Assembly (NCBI GenBank): GCA_012838685.1
Contig: DUOU01000227.1
Span: forward strand, 1 to 8,691
Source: Bacteroidota bacterium
Lineage (GTDB): Bacteria; Bacteroidota; Bacteroidia; Bacteroidales; VadinHA17
DNA: 8,691 nt
Direction of reading: 5' to 3'
Part shown: positions 1 through 6,882 of the stretch, piece by piece
Layout: each line of letters starts with the position of its first letter
Position numbering within the stretch: the stretch's first letter is position 1
Program-made: the position numbers and the translations under genes
The notes under the pieces: generated by a model
The model's input: the letters and a program-made list of their open reading frames with translations, nothing else
Told to the model about the DNA's origin: nothing
The model's database searches: none

Positions 1-1185
1 CAGTTTTTTTGTCGGGCTCTCGTCAAATCTCGCGAAGTATCTTCCCATCATAATGAAATCAGCTCCCATTGCCAAAGCAAGTACCATGTGATAGTCCTGT
101 ACGATACCGCCGTCGGAACAGATAGGAATATATTGTCCGGTTTTTTTGAAATATTCGTCTCTTTCTTTGGCAACTTCAATAAGGGAGGTTGCCTGTCCTC
201 TTCCAATACCTTTTTGTTCCCTTGTTATACAGATTGAACCGCCCCCTATACCAACCTTTATAAAATCGGCTCCGGCTTCGGCAAGATAATTGAAGCCATC
301 CCTGTCTACCACATTGCCCGCACCAATTTTCACCTCATCGCCGTAATTTTTCCTGACAAATTCGATTGTCTCTTTCTGCCACTCGGAAAAACCGTCGGAT
401 GAGTCGATGCACATTACATCAACTTCCGCATCGACAAGTTTTGGGATACGTTCCCTGAAATCCCTGGAGTTGACACCAGCGCCCACCAGCAATCTTTTAT
501 GGCTGTCCAGAAGCTCATAGGGGTTGTTCATATGATTTTCGTAGTCTTTCCTGAAGACAAAGTATCTCATTCGTTGGTTTTCATCGACTATAGGCAAAGT
601 GTTGATCTTATTGTCCCATATGATATCATTCGCCTCATCGAGACTTATCCCATGTTTGCCTTTAACCAACTTAGAAAACGGGGTCATAAAATCCTTTACT
701 TTTTTGTCGATGCTATCCTTGTAGGGCCTGTAATCCCGACTGGTGACCATACCAAGAAGTTTCCCCGAGGATGTGCCGTCATCTGTAACCGCCATAGTGG
801 AAAACCCGGTTCTTTTCTTTAGCTCAATAACATCTTTAAGGTTGTTTTCAGGAGTCAGATTGGCATCACTTACAACGAAGCCAGCTTTGAATTTTTTGAC
901 TTTTCTGACCATCTCAACCTGATCGTCTATCGGTTGGGAACCATAGATAAACGACAACCCGCCATTTCTGGCCAGAGCTATAGCCATATTAGAATCTGAA
1001 ACAGATTGCATTATAGCCGACACAAATGGCACATTCAATATAATTTTTGATGTCTCGCCATCTTTGAACTTGACCAATGGGGTTTTTAAATTGGTTTTAT
1101 CGGGGGTACACTCTTTTGTTGTCAACCCCGGAATCAACAGATACTCGTTGAAGGTTCTGGAAATATCATTTATGATTTGTGCCAT
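1..1185 (-). CDS. guaB: IMP dehydrogenase, 3' end cut by window edge
   Basis: This enzyme oxidises IMP to XMP with NAD+, the committed cytoplasmic step to guanine nucleotides. The visible 395 codons show a (beta/alpha)8 barrel split by a CBS-pair insertion at about residues 105-220 (TMAVTDDG, MTPFSKLV, TLPIVDE). Barrel motifs are CIDSSDG with NAD-contacting D261, GAGN at 288-291, the catalytic loop GGGSICITREQKGIGRGQ with nucleophile C319, CSDGG with D358, and GRYF with R382. The window ends before the mobile flap (Arg-Tyr near residue 418), so roughly 100 residues are missing. The start is firm: an in-frame TAA lies 18 bases upstream of this ATG. The catalytic loop differs from the usual bacterial GPGSICTTR form and matches, as I recall it, the Tritrichomonas foetus enzyme, including residue numbering. 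It is transcribed away from the DUF3078 gene. The family assignment is near certain; GMP reductase is unlikely given the CBS insert and the loop. Confidence 0.96.
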   Translation of the reverse strand, partial: MAQIINDISRTFNEYLLIPGLTTKECTPDKTNLKTPLVKFKDGETSKIILNVPFVSAIMQSVSDSNMAIALARNGGLSFIYGSQPIDDQVEMVRKVKKFKAGFVVSDANLTPENNLKDVIELKKRTGFSTMAVTDDGTSSGKLLGMVTSRDYRPYKDSIDKKVKDFMTPFSKLVKGKHGISLDEANDIIWDNKINTLPIVDENQRMRYFVFRKDYENHMNNPYELLDSHKRLLVGAGVNSRDFRERIPKLVDAEVDVMCIDSSDGFSEWQKETIEFVRKNYGDEVKIGAGNVVDRDGFNYLAEAGADFIKVGIGGGSICITREQKGIGRGQATSLIEVAKERDEYFKKTGQYIPICSDGGIVQDYHMVLALAMGADFIMMGRYFARFDESPTKKL

Positions 1186-1267
1186 TTTGTCAAAATGTTT
1201 TTAGTTCGCGAATTTATGCGGATATCTTTTACAATGTACTCTAATCTGCTCCGCATCGTCAATCCTG

Positions 1268-1275
1268 CAAATATA
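1268..1275 (-). promoter_or_regulatory. Candidate -7 element of IMP dehydrogenase promoter
   Basis: Read on the minus strand this is TATATTTG followed by C, an exact match to the Bacteroidota -7 consensus TAnnTTTG. It would start transcription near 1262, giving a leader of about 75-80 bases. No TTTG or TTG stands at the expected distance upstream, so the -33 half is weak or absent. The element lies in one arm of an imperfect inverted repeat, GCAAAT at 1267-1272 and ATTTGC at 1288-1293. Confidence 0.45.
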
Positions 1276-1486
1276 AAGATTCTATTGATTTGCGGGTAGT
1301 TTGCCTACGTTGAATTTACAATCTAATTTGCATAAGGTCAATTACCTGTATATACAACCCTGATATGAGGTAGAATCTACGGGAACTTTTGTTGAAATTA
1401 AAACTTTTTAATACGACTAATCTGACTTATATTCGTCTCCTGGAAATTAACCTATTACCCAAAATACAGGCTTCACTGATATATTT

Positions 1487-1519
1487 TTTGGGGATTAAAT
1501 TACCGTTATAATTAATTTG
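1487..1519 (+). promoter_or_regulatory. Candidate promoter of the DUF3078 gene
   Basis: TTTG at 1487-1490 is followed after 21 bases by TTAATTTG at 1512-1519, which matches five of the six fixed bases of the Bacteroidota -7 consensus TAnnTTTG. Transcription would begin only a few bases before the ATG at 1527, so the message would be almost leaderless. The short leader and the one mismatch keep confidence low; the true promoter could lie further upstream. Confidence 0.3.
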
Positions 1520-1526
1520 TATTCTT

Positions 1527-2573
1527 ATGAAAAAGACAATTGTGTTTCTATTTTTTATTTTGCTCTCAGTGTTTGTTGTTAACGCTCAGGGCGATGATTC
1601 CAATGCGAACCCGAAAAATTGGAGATATAACCTAAAACCGGGATTGAATTATTCCGGTAGTTCATTTAGGGATTGGTTTGACGGTGGCAACCAACTGGTG
1701 AGCATGAAATTCAACAGTGAGGGGTTCGTGAATTACCAAAATGAAAGAGTGATTTGGAAAAACTCCTTTATGATGGACCATGGGTTTACCAAAAAACGAT
1801 ATCAAAAAGCACAGATCAACGTGGATAAGCTCGATTTTACCTCTAGTTTGAGCTTGATAGGGAAAAGAGAGAATTTCATGTACACTTTCTTGTTTAGCTT
1901 AAAATCGCAATTCACCGAGGGGTATAATTATTTGTCGAGCACACAGTGGCTGTTGCAATCCTCGTTTTTTGCCCCCGGATATATAAAAGTCGATCTGGGT
2001 ATAGATTATATTGGCGTAGAAAATCTCAATATCCACCTTTCCCCTCTCTCGGAGAAAACAACCATTGTCAGGGAAGCTTTTTACGACAAGAAGGTTATCA
2101 ATGAGTTCTGGGGTGGTTATGAACCCTCTTTTTATCCTGAGGAAGATCCCCACTCGGGACGTATTGAGCCCACCGAAGATGAACTTTTACCGTTCGAAAC
2201 ACAATTGGAGACAACTTATGAGGGTTACGGCCTGGCGTGGCGCGAGAACAGCAAATTTGAGGTCGGCCCCAATTTCCGGGTTCTATATGAAAACCCTGAA
2301 CTCTATAAGTTTTTTGGCATGAAATCCCGATTGGACGCGTTCGTGTCATATACCGAACTGTCAAAACCGGATATCGACTGGGAAACATGGTTGACGATAA
2401 ATTTCAACGACTACGTGGCGTTCAATATAAATTTCCAGTTAAAATATGATTATGACGTTAAATTCCAGGAAAATTATATCGATGAGAATGGGATGTCGGC
2501 GGTTCGTAACGTATCCAAATTACAGTTCAGGAATTTTCTGGGATTTGGGGTCTCCTACACTTTTAATAAGTAG
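1527..2573 (+). CDS. DUF3078 domain-containing outer-membrane protein
   Basis: This 348-residue protein has a Sec signal peptide: two lysines at 2-3, a hydrophobic core at 4-19 and probable cleavage before Q21 (VVNAQ). The mature part shows alternating aromatic strands typical of a Bacteroidota beta-barrel. Family hallmarks, compared from memory, are the W-x-x-GG region near 50-54 (RDWFDGGNQ), FSLKSQFTEGYNY at 123-135, and FFAPGYIKVDLGIDY then LSPLSEKTTIV at 147-181. The final strand ends GVSYTFNK, with F346 near the terminus as expected of a barrel. Residues 203-228 form an acidic, proline-containing stretch, likely a surface loop. The family has no established function. The gene stands alone: its upstream neighbour is divergent and its downstream neighbour, the tRNA-Leu unit, is convergent. 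No Shine-Dalgarno sequence precedes the ATG. Family call fairly sure; location inferred. Confidence 0.85.
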   Translation: MKKTIVFLFFILLSVFVVNAQGDDSNANPKNWRYNLKPGLNYSGSSFRDWFDGGNQLVSMKFNSEGFVNYQNERVIWKNSFMMDHGFTKKRYQKAQINVDKLDFTSSLSLIGKRENFMYTFLFSLKSQFTEGYNYLSSTQWLLQSSFFAPGYIKVDLGIDYIGVENLNIHLSPLSEKTTIVREAFYDKKVINEFWGGYEPSFYPEEDPHSGRIEPTEDELLPFETQLETTYEGYGLAWRENSKFEVGPNFRVLYENPELYKFFGMKSRLDAFVSYTELSKPDIDWETWLTINFNDYVAFNINFQLKYDYDVKFQENYIDENGMSAVRNVSKLQFRNFLGFGVSYTFNK

Positions 2574-2602
2574 AGGCGATTGACACGGGAAAAATTCAAG
2601 TG

Positions 2603-2620
2603 ATCGCGCCTAGGGGCGAT
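2603..2620 (+). other. Weak GC-rich hairpin after the DUF3078 gene
   Basis: ATCGCGCC and GGGGCGAT face each other across two bases, about 30 bases after the stop codon, with one internal G-G mismatch. The bases after it (TTGTATTGG) are not a proper T tract and the loop is too tight unless inner pairs open. It could slow or end transcription of the DUF3078 message, but it is not a convincing intrinsic terminator. No better plus-strand terminator is visible before the convergent tRNA unit. Confidence 0.25.
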
Positions 2621-2697
2621 TTGTATTGGAACTGTTAAGAAGAAAATTATCGGTTGTGTTCCTGCTGTCTAAAAACCAATTTTGGATAAGGGGTGCA

Positions 2698-2731
2698 TAA
2701 AAAAGACAAGAGGCCAGTTTTGGCCTCTTGT
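2698..2731 (-). terminator. Intrinsic terminator of tRNA-Leu
   Basis: Perfect 11-base arms, ACAAGAGGCCA at 2706-2716 and TGGCCTCTTGT at 2721-2731, enclose a four-base loop. On the minus strand the stem is followed by TCTTTTTTA, the expected U tract. It begins 6 bases after the tRNA discriminator base. On the plus strand no T tract follows, so it should not act strongly for the convergent DUF3078 gene. Confidence 0.88.
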
Positions 2732-2737
2732 GCTCGG

Positions 2738-2821
2738 TACCCGGAGCGGGACTTGAACCCGCACAGCCTCAATGGCAACTGGATTTTAAGTCCAGCGTGT
2801 CTACCATTCCACCATCCGGGC
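2738..2821 (-). tRNA. tRNA-Leu (anticodon UAA)
   Basis: This 84-base class II tRNA has acceptor arms GCCCGGA and TCCGGGT with discriminator A; the first pair is G-U. The anticodon stem CTGGA/TCCAG closes the loop CTTAAAA, with anticodon UAA at 2786-2788. A long variable arm (GCC/GGC stem) and a T arm, GCGGG TTCAAGT CCCGC, follow. UAA plus the long variable arm identifies leucine. The 3' CCA is not encoded (the genome reads CCG after A73). The D loop reads GGAATGGTAG, one base shorter than the common GGAATTGGTAG form. The gene has its own promoter and terminator, so it does not depend on the upstream M16 gene. Confidence 0.97.
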
Positions 2822-2844
2822 ATCCGTTGGTTTTTTAGGCTGCG

Positions 2845-2874
2845 CGAATTTACAACAAAAATCCAATTCCCAAA
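2845..2874 (-). promoter_or_regulatory. Promoter of tRNA-Leu
   Basis: On the minus strand TTTG (2871-2874) is followed after exactly 18 bases by TAAATTCG (2845-2852), one mismatch from the Bacteroidota -7 consensus TAnnTTTG. The element ends 23 bases before the tRNA, leaving room for a short 5' leader removed by RNase P. Spacing is identical to that of the tRNA-Gly promoter in this window, which supports both calls. Confidence 0.65.
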
Positions 2875-2915
2875 GCAGGGAAACAGACCGATATGTTTTA
2901 GACCTGGGAGAGTAT

Positions 2916-5714
2916 CTATAAATCCATCAGTATAGGTTTGCCCAACCCAAGTTTTTCCATCTCTTTTAACTGGGTTTCAGCGTCACCCACAACAATAAAA
3001 TACATTTTTGCCGGATCAATATACTTCCGGACAATTTCCAGCTGTATTTCCGGTGTTAGGTTTCTGAGCCAATTTTCGCGCTCTTTGATATAGTTGTCGC
3101 TTAAACCGTAAATTGCGATATTTCTGGTCATATTAATCAGACTGCCAAGCGATTCGTATGAAAGCGCATCGCCTTTTATAAGCGCATCTTTGGTAAAATC
3201 AATATATTCCTGGGGCATAGATTCCCTATATTTTTCCATCTCCTCTTTGTATATCTGGACCGATTCCAGGGTTGCCGTTGTGCGGACACTGGAGGAACCT
3301 TGGAAAGTCCCAAAGTTTTTACCTCCCGAGACACTGGTTCTCGCGCCATAAGTGTATCCTTTCTCTTCTCTCAAAATAAGGTTTACGATTCCGTTGAAAG
3401 AGCCTCCAAGTTTATAGTTGGCTACAAATAACGGATAATAATCGCTGCTGGTTATTGCCGGTCCAGGAGCCGCTACAGAGATAACTGACTGTTTTGCGCC
3501 GGGAACATCAACGAAATACAATGCGGATTTTTCCGGCTCAACAGCCCCTTCAGAGGCGGGAATTACCACCTTTTTTCCCGGCCATGAGGAGACAAGGCCC
3601 GACAGAGCCTTTTCAACTCTTTTTTGGTCTATGTTGCCCGCGATAATGAAGTTGGCCGTTGATGGCGTTATGAAACTGTCATAATAATCTTTGAGATCAT
3701 CTATAACAATTCCTTCAACTGTTTCAACGGTTCCGGACGGCATAAACGACAAAATATTGTCTTTGTTGAAAAGTAGTTTGTTCATCGCTTCGGAAGCCAG
3801 GGACGAGGCGTCTGATTTACTCCTTTTTATTGAATTTATGGTTCTCTCCTTGGCCAGGGCAAACTGCTCCTCATCCCAGCGGGGTTCAAGCAGAATCTCT
3901 TTTACAATATCTACCGTAGCCTCAAAATGTTTTGACAGAGAACTTACGTTTATTGTTATGTTTTCGGTTCCGGAGGATATGGAAATAGAAGCTCCCAGCA
4001 AACCAATCGCATCTTCCAACTCTTCCGGAGTTTTGTTCTTTGTGCCTTCCCGCATAAGCGAAGCGACAAGACTTGACAGGCCGGCTTTTTCGATAGGTTC
4101 GGCGATCCTTCCACCATCGAATGATATTGAGTATTGTATCATAGGCAACTCATGCTGTTCTACTCCCCATATTTTCATGCCGTTGTCCATCGAGGCCTTC
4201 CAGATAGGTGGTATTGTTACAAGCGGATCGGGACCTAATTGTGGCGCTATTGAACGATCAAAACTTGTAGGTGTTTTCAAAATAGGCTCCTCTTCAATAG
4301 TTTCAATTTTTACTTCAGCGGCGTTGGCAATATCCTCTTCTACAACGCCGGCATCAATGGCGCCTTCGGCTATAAGCCCTACTTCACCTTTTGGAACGAA
4401 ACTGGTTTCCAGAAAATTTTTGTTTTTTATGTATTTCTCATACACTCTCCATATGTCATTGGAGGTTACCTTTTGATATGCCTCCAAATCCTTTTTATAG
4501 TAGGAGGGATCTCCTGTATACATAGTATATTCGGCCAATGAGAAGGCCTTCCCCTGTGTGCTGGCGAATGAGCTGTAAAAACTTGTCTCTCTCTGCGCCT
4601 TGATTCTTATAAGATCTTCCTCTTCAAAACCCTCTTTCTCAAATCTCCCGAAAGCCTCGAAGATGGCATCTTCAACCTTTGTGAGGTTTACTCCGGGGTT
4701 CGCGGTGATGGTTATATTGAAGCTGCCGGCAAGTTCTTGCGCGTTGCTTGATGAGGAGACGGCGGAGGTCAGTTTTTGCTCTTTGACCAAAACGGTATAA
4801 AGTGGGGACTTTTTTGTTCCACCCAGAATTCTTCCAAGAAAATAGAGCGCATAAGAATCAGGGTTATATCTCTCTACTGTCGGGAATACCATAGTAAGCC
4901 GCGGAGCTCTGGCAAAGTTATCCTCATGATAAAGTCTTTTGGTTGATTCCAGGGTAACAGGCATCGGTTCGCGTTTCTCCACCTCTTGTCCGGCAGGAAT
5001 TTCACCGAAATATTTTTCGATCATCGCCTTGAGCTCTTCTAGTTCGAAATCACCGGAGATGGCCAATATGGCGTTGTTTGGCGAATAAAATTTGCTATGA
5101 AACTGTTTTACATCGTCAATAGTAGCGTTTGTGAGATCTTCCATCTCCCCGATAACGGTCCAACTGTACGGATGTCCCGCAGGATAGAGGTTTTTCAGGA
5201 TAACTTCGTTTGAGAACCCATAGGCAACATTATCGTAGCTCTGCCTCTTCTCGTTTTGGACCACGTTTTGTTGGTTTACAAATGCGGCTTTTGTTACTGT
5301 ATTTTGGAGGTAGCCCATTCTATCCGATTCCATCCAAAGTGCCAGTTCAAGCGCATTTTTGGGAACAACCTCGTAATAGTTTGTACGATCCTGACTGGTA
5401 CTGCCGTTAAGAGTACCTCCCGCACCTTGAATATTTCTGAAAAATTCATCTTCACCAACATTTTCCGATCGTTGGAACATCATATGCTCAAACAGATGGG
5501 CAAATCCGGTTTTCCCGGGAACCTCCCTGCTTGAACCGACATGATAATAGATGGCTATTGCTGTTATGGGATCCGATTTGTCTTGATTAAGGACTACGGT
5601 CAAACCATTATCGAGCTTATACATTTGATAAGGAATCGACAATTGATCCTGTTTCGCGCCGCAACCTGAAAGCAAAAATATCAGGATAACGGATAACCTA
5701 AAAATTTTTTTCAT
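2916..5714 (-). CDS. Two-domain M16 zinc metalloprotease lipoprotein
   Basis: This 932-residue protein is an insulinase/pitrilysin-family peptidase with two M16 halves in one chain. The chosen ATG begins a lipoprotein signal, MKKIFRLSVILIFLLSGC, with lipobox LSGC and lipidated C18. An upstream in-frame ATG would add 24 residues and bury this signal. The N-terminal half (about 30-440) carries the zinc motif HLFEH, with H73 and H77 as ligands and E76 as catalytic base; E155 in VVQNEKRQ is the third ligand. A linker rich in acidic residues (about 443-500) leads to the C-terminal half (about 500-932). There H, E and H are replaced by S548, A551 and S552, so it is catalytically dead but keeps the LREEKGYTYGAR substrate-binding region (782-792). 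It should degrade peptides in the periplasm or at a membrane face; the substrate is unknown. It is a single-gene unit between two tRNA genes. Family certain, localisation inferred. Confidence 0.95.
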   Translation of the reverse strand: MKKIFRLSVILIFLLSGCGAKQDQLSIPYQMYKLDNGLTVVLNQDKSDPITAIAIYYHVGSSREVPGKTGFAHLFEHMMFQRSENVGEDEFFRNIQGAGGTLNGSTSQDRTNYYEVVPKNALELALWMESDRMGYLQNTVTKAAFVNQQNVVQNEKRQSYDNVAYGFSNEVILKNLYPAGHPYSWTVIGEMEDLTNATIDDVKQFHSKFYSPNNAILAISGDFELEELKAMIEKYFGEIPAGQEVEKREPMPVTLESTKRLYHEDNFARAPRLTMVFPTVERYNPDSYALYFLGRILGGTKKSPLYTVLVKEQKLTSAVSSSSNAQELAGSFNITITANPGVNLTKVEDAIFEAFGRFEKEGFEEEDLIRIKAQRETSFYSSFASTQGKAFSLAEYTMYTGDPSYYKKDLEAYQKVTSNDIWRVYEKYIKNKNFLETSFVPKGEVGLIAEGAIDAGVVEEDIANAAEVKIETIEEEPILKTPTSFDRSIAPQLGPDPLVTIPPIWKASMDNGMKIWGVEQHELPMIQYSISFDGGRIAEPIEKAGLSSLVASLMREGTKNKTPEELEDAIGLLGASISISSGTENITINVSSLSKHFEATVDIVKEILLEPRWDEEQFALAKERTINSIKRSKSDASSLASEAMNKLLFNKDNILSFMPSGTVETVEGIVIDDLKDYYDSFITPSTANFIIAGNIDQKRVEKALSGLVSSWPGKKVVIPASEGAVEPEKSALYFVDVPGAKQSVISVAAPGPAITSSDYYPLFVANYKLGGSFNGIVNLILREEKGYTYGARTSVSGGKNFGTFQGSSSVRTTATLESVQIYKEEMEKYRESMPQEYIDFTKDALIKGDALSYESLGSLINMTRNIAIYGLSDNYIKERENWLRNLTPEIQLEIVRKYIDPAKMYFIVVGDAETQLKEMEKLGLGKPILMDL

Positions 5715-5844
5715 ACACTTGGTTTTTAATGGATTTTTGTATAGTAGGATGTACTGTTTTTGATTGGTAACGATCTCTTCGGCCAAAATACCCGGAACAA
5801 TTCATCTGACAGGTGTAATAGTATTATGGCATACAAAAATAAAC

Positions 5845-5882
5845 AAAAAAAGGCATCTTCGGTTTTGAAATGCCTTTTTTTT
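5845..5882 (-). terminator. Intrinsic terminator after tRNA-Gly, possibly bidirectional
   Basis: GGCAT at 5852-5856 pairs with ATGCC at 5870-5874, extended by TTC/GAA inside with one bulge and by A-T pairs outside. On the minus strand the stem ends in TTTTTTTG, a good U tract, starting a few bases after tRNA-Gly. A run of eight T also follows on the plus strand, so the structure could stop transcription from either side. It separates tRNA-Gly from the M16 lipoprotein gene downstream. Confidence 0.82.
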
Positions 5883-5889
5883 GGATTTG

Positions 5890-5962
<73 letters not shown>

Positions 5963-5973
5963 AAAAACAGGGA

Positions 5974-6003
5974 CAAAGATAAGTAAAAATTTTTATCCAC
6001 AAA
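5974..6003 (-). promoter_or_regulatory. Promoter of tRNA-Gly
   Basis: On the minus strand TTTG (6000-6003) and TATCTTTG (5974-5981) are separated by 18 bases; the latter is an exact match to the Bacteroidota -7 consensus TAnnTTTG. The -7 element ends 11 bases before the tRNA, so the transcript would begin within a few bases of the mature 5' end. This is the clearest promoter in the window. Confidence 0.75.
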
Positions 6004-6031
6004 CGTTGACCAAAAAATCAAACAGAAAAAT

Positions 6032-6658
6032 TTATTTTTTTATTGGCCCCCATGAAACAAGAATATCATCCTCAAAATAGAGCCAGGTACTTGTATAGAA
6101 CCACTCTTCGGTTACCGAGTCGGGTATAATAGTGCGATTTATCTTAAGAGGATTGCCCCAGGAATCTATTACCATATCGGTATCCATCCCTTTCCAGATC
6201 TTTCTGTCAAAGATGCTTTTGGCGGTTTGTGGGTCATATTTGGCCTGCAGTCCGGCAAATCTACCTGTACTAGCGGTCTCTGTTTCCATGGGCGCGGAAG
6301 GTGATTGGACATTCCCGGTTACATTTGGTGCCGGGGATGAGACAGCCGATTGATCGGTAGTTTTCGGGACAGGGTCAATTATGGCCTGATTTTTTTTGAT
6401 AAATCCCTTCTCTTCACCGGCCAACACATTATAGTAGGCGCTGTCAAGCCCGATAACTTCAACAACTGAACCGACCGGCAGGATATATATCACTGAAGTG
6501 AGATCCTCCTTGTCGGCGAACAATCTGACAGCCGATTTTGTGGTCGCCGTGACCTGTTGGTTGTTGTTGATCCTGGCCAATATATCATCGTCACTTTCCT
6601 GGGCCGACAGGATAGGGGCGATCATAGCCGCTAACAATAAAATCAGATATTTTTTCAT
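6032..6658 (-). CDS. Exported protein with SH3-like domain and a C-terminal 'KIWxGM' module
   Basis: With the start at the MKKYLILLLAAM signal peptide the product is 208 residues; in-frame ATGs up to 17 codons upstream would place charged residues before the signal and are less likely. Cleavage is probably near residue 19-20 (ILSAQ). Residues about 38-93 (SAVRLFADKED, LPVGSVVEVIG, YYNVLAGEEKGFIKK) look like a bacterial SH3 fold, usually a cell-wall or peptide-binding module. A low-complexity Pro/Ser/Thr linker spans about 96-132. Residues about 150-205 (DRKIWKGMDTDMVIDSWGNP, then EEWFYTSTWLYFEDDILVSW) resemble the small module that follows a 'GM...V...WG.P' pattern in SmpA/OmlA-like envelope proteins. 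The role is unknown; a periplasmic binding or scaffold role is inference. No terminator is visible between its stop and the tRNA-Gly promoter. The gene is 224 bases downstream of the methyltransferase. Confidence 0.78.
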   Translation of the reverse strand: MKKYLILLLAAMIAPILSAQESDDDILARINNNQQVTATTKSAVRLFADKEDLTSVIYILPVGSVVEVIGLDSAYYNVLAGEEKGFIKKNQAIIDPVPKTTDQSAVSSPAPNVTGNVQSPSAPMETETASTGRFAGLQAKYDPQTAKSIFDRKIWKGMDTDMVIDSWGNPLKINRTIIPDSVTEEWFYTSTWLYFEDDILVSWGPIKK

Positions 6659-6746
6659 TTGCTTCAAATTTTTAAATCTTTTTGGCATATCGTTTTTTCC
6701 GGCGAACAAAATATTTTTGATCGTTCATCAATCCGCATAAATTCAG

Positions 6747-6767
6747 CTGTTACAGTGCCAGTAACAG
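6747..6767. repeat. Inverted repeat upstream of the SH3-like gene
   Basis: CTGTTAC and GTAACAG form perfect 7-base arms around a 7-base centre, 89 bases before the SH3-like gene start. No T tract follows on either strand, so it is not a terminator. Related half-words (CAACAG, GTTAAC) lie just beyond, at about 6777-6788. It could be an operator or a leader hairpin of the SH3-like gene. No transcription factor can be named. Confidence 0.4.
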
Positions 6768-6882
6768 AAGATTTTCAACAGTTGTTAACTAAATGCTCAT
6801 CTTGTTTTCCGGTTGAACAACACTAAAGACAAACAAAAATTGTACCACAAACAGATATGTTGATCGATTCAATAAACCTATT

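Larger units (their letters stand above)
1186..1526. other. Divergent intergenic region of 341 bases
   Basis: This AT-rich region separates IMP dehydrogenase (minus) from the DUF3078 gene (plus). No open frame looks like a gene and I see no RNA gene. It holds a candidate -7 element for IMP dehydrogenase near 1268-1275 and a weaker promoter for the plus-strand gene near 1487-1519. A perfect 10-base palindrome, TGTATATACA, lies at 1347-1356 between them. It could be an operator, but AT-rich palindromes of this size also arise by chance. Confidence 0.6.

Noticed and set aside
499..822. A 107-codon plus-strand open frame over the IMP dehydrogenase gene
   Set aside because: It is antisense to the CBS region of a confidently identified gene and has no recognisable motif.
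3691..4476. A 261-codon open frame on the plus strand, antisense to the M16 lipoprotein gene
   Set aside because: Its translation is Ser/Ile-rich and shows no domain; it lies wholly over a well-supported M16 coding region with clear family motifs. It is a frame shadow.
5715..5786. A 24-residue N-terminal extension of the M16 lipoprotein from an upstream ATG
   Set aside because: It would place a charged, unrelated segment before an intact lipoprotein signal with lipobox LSGC. The internal ATG is the better start.
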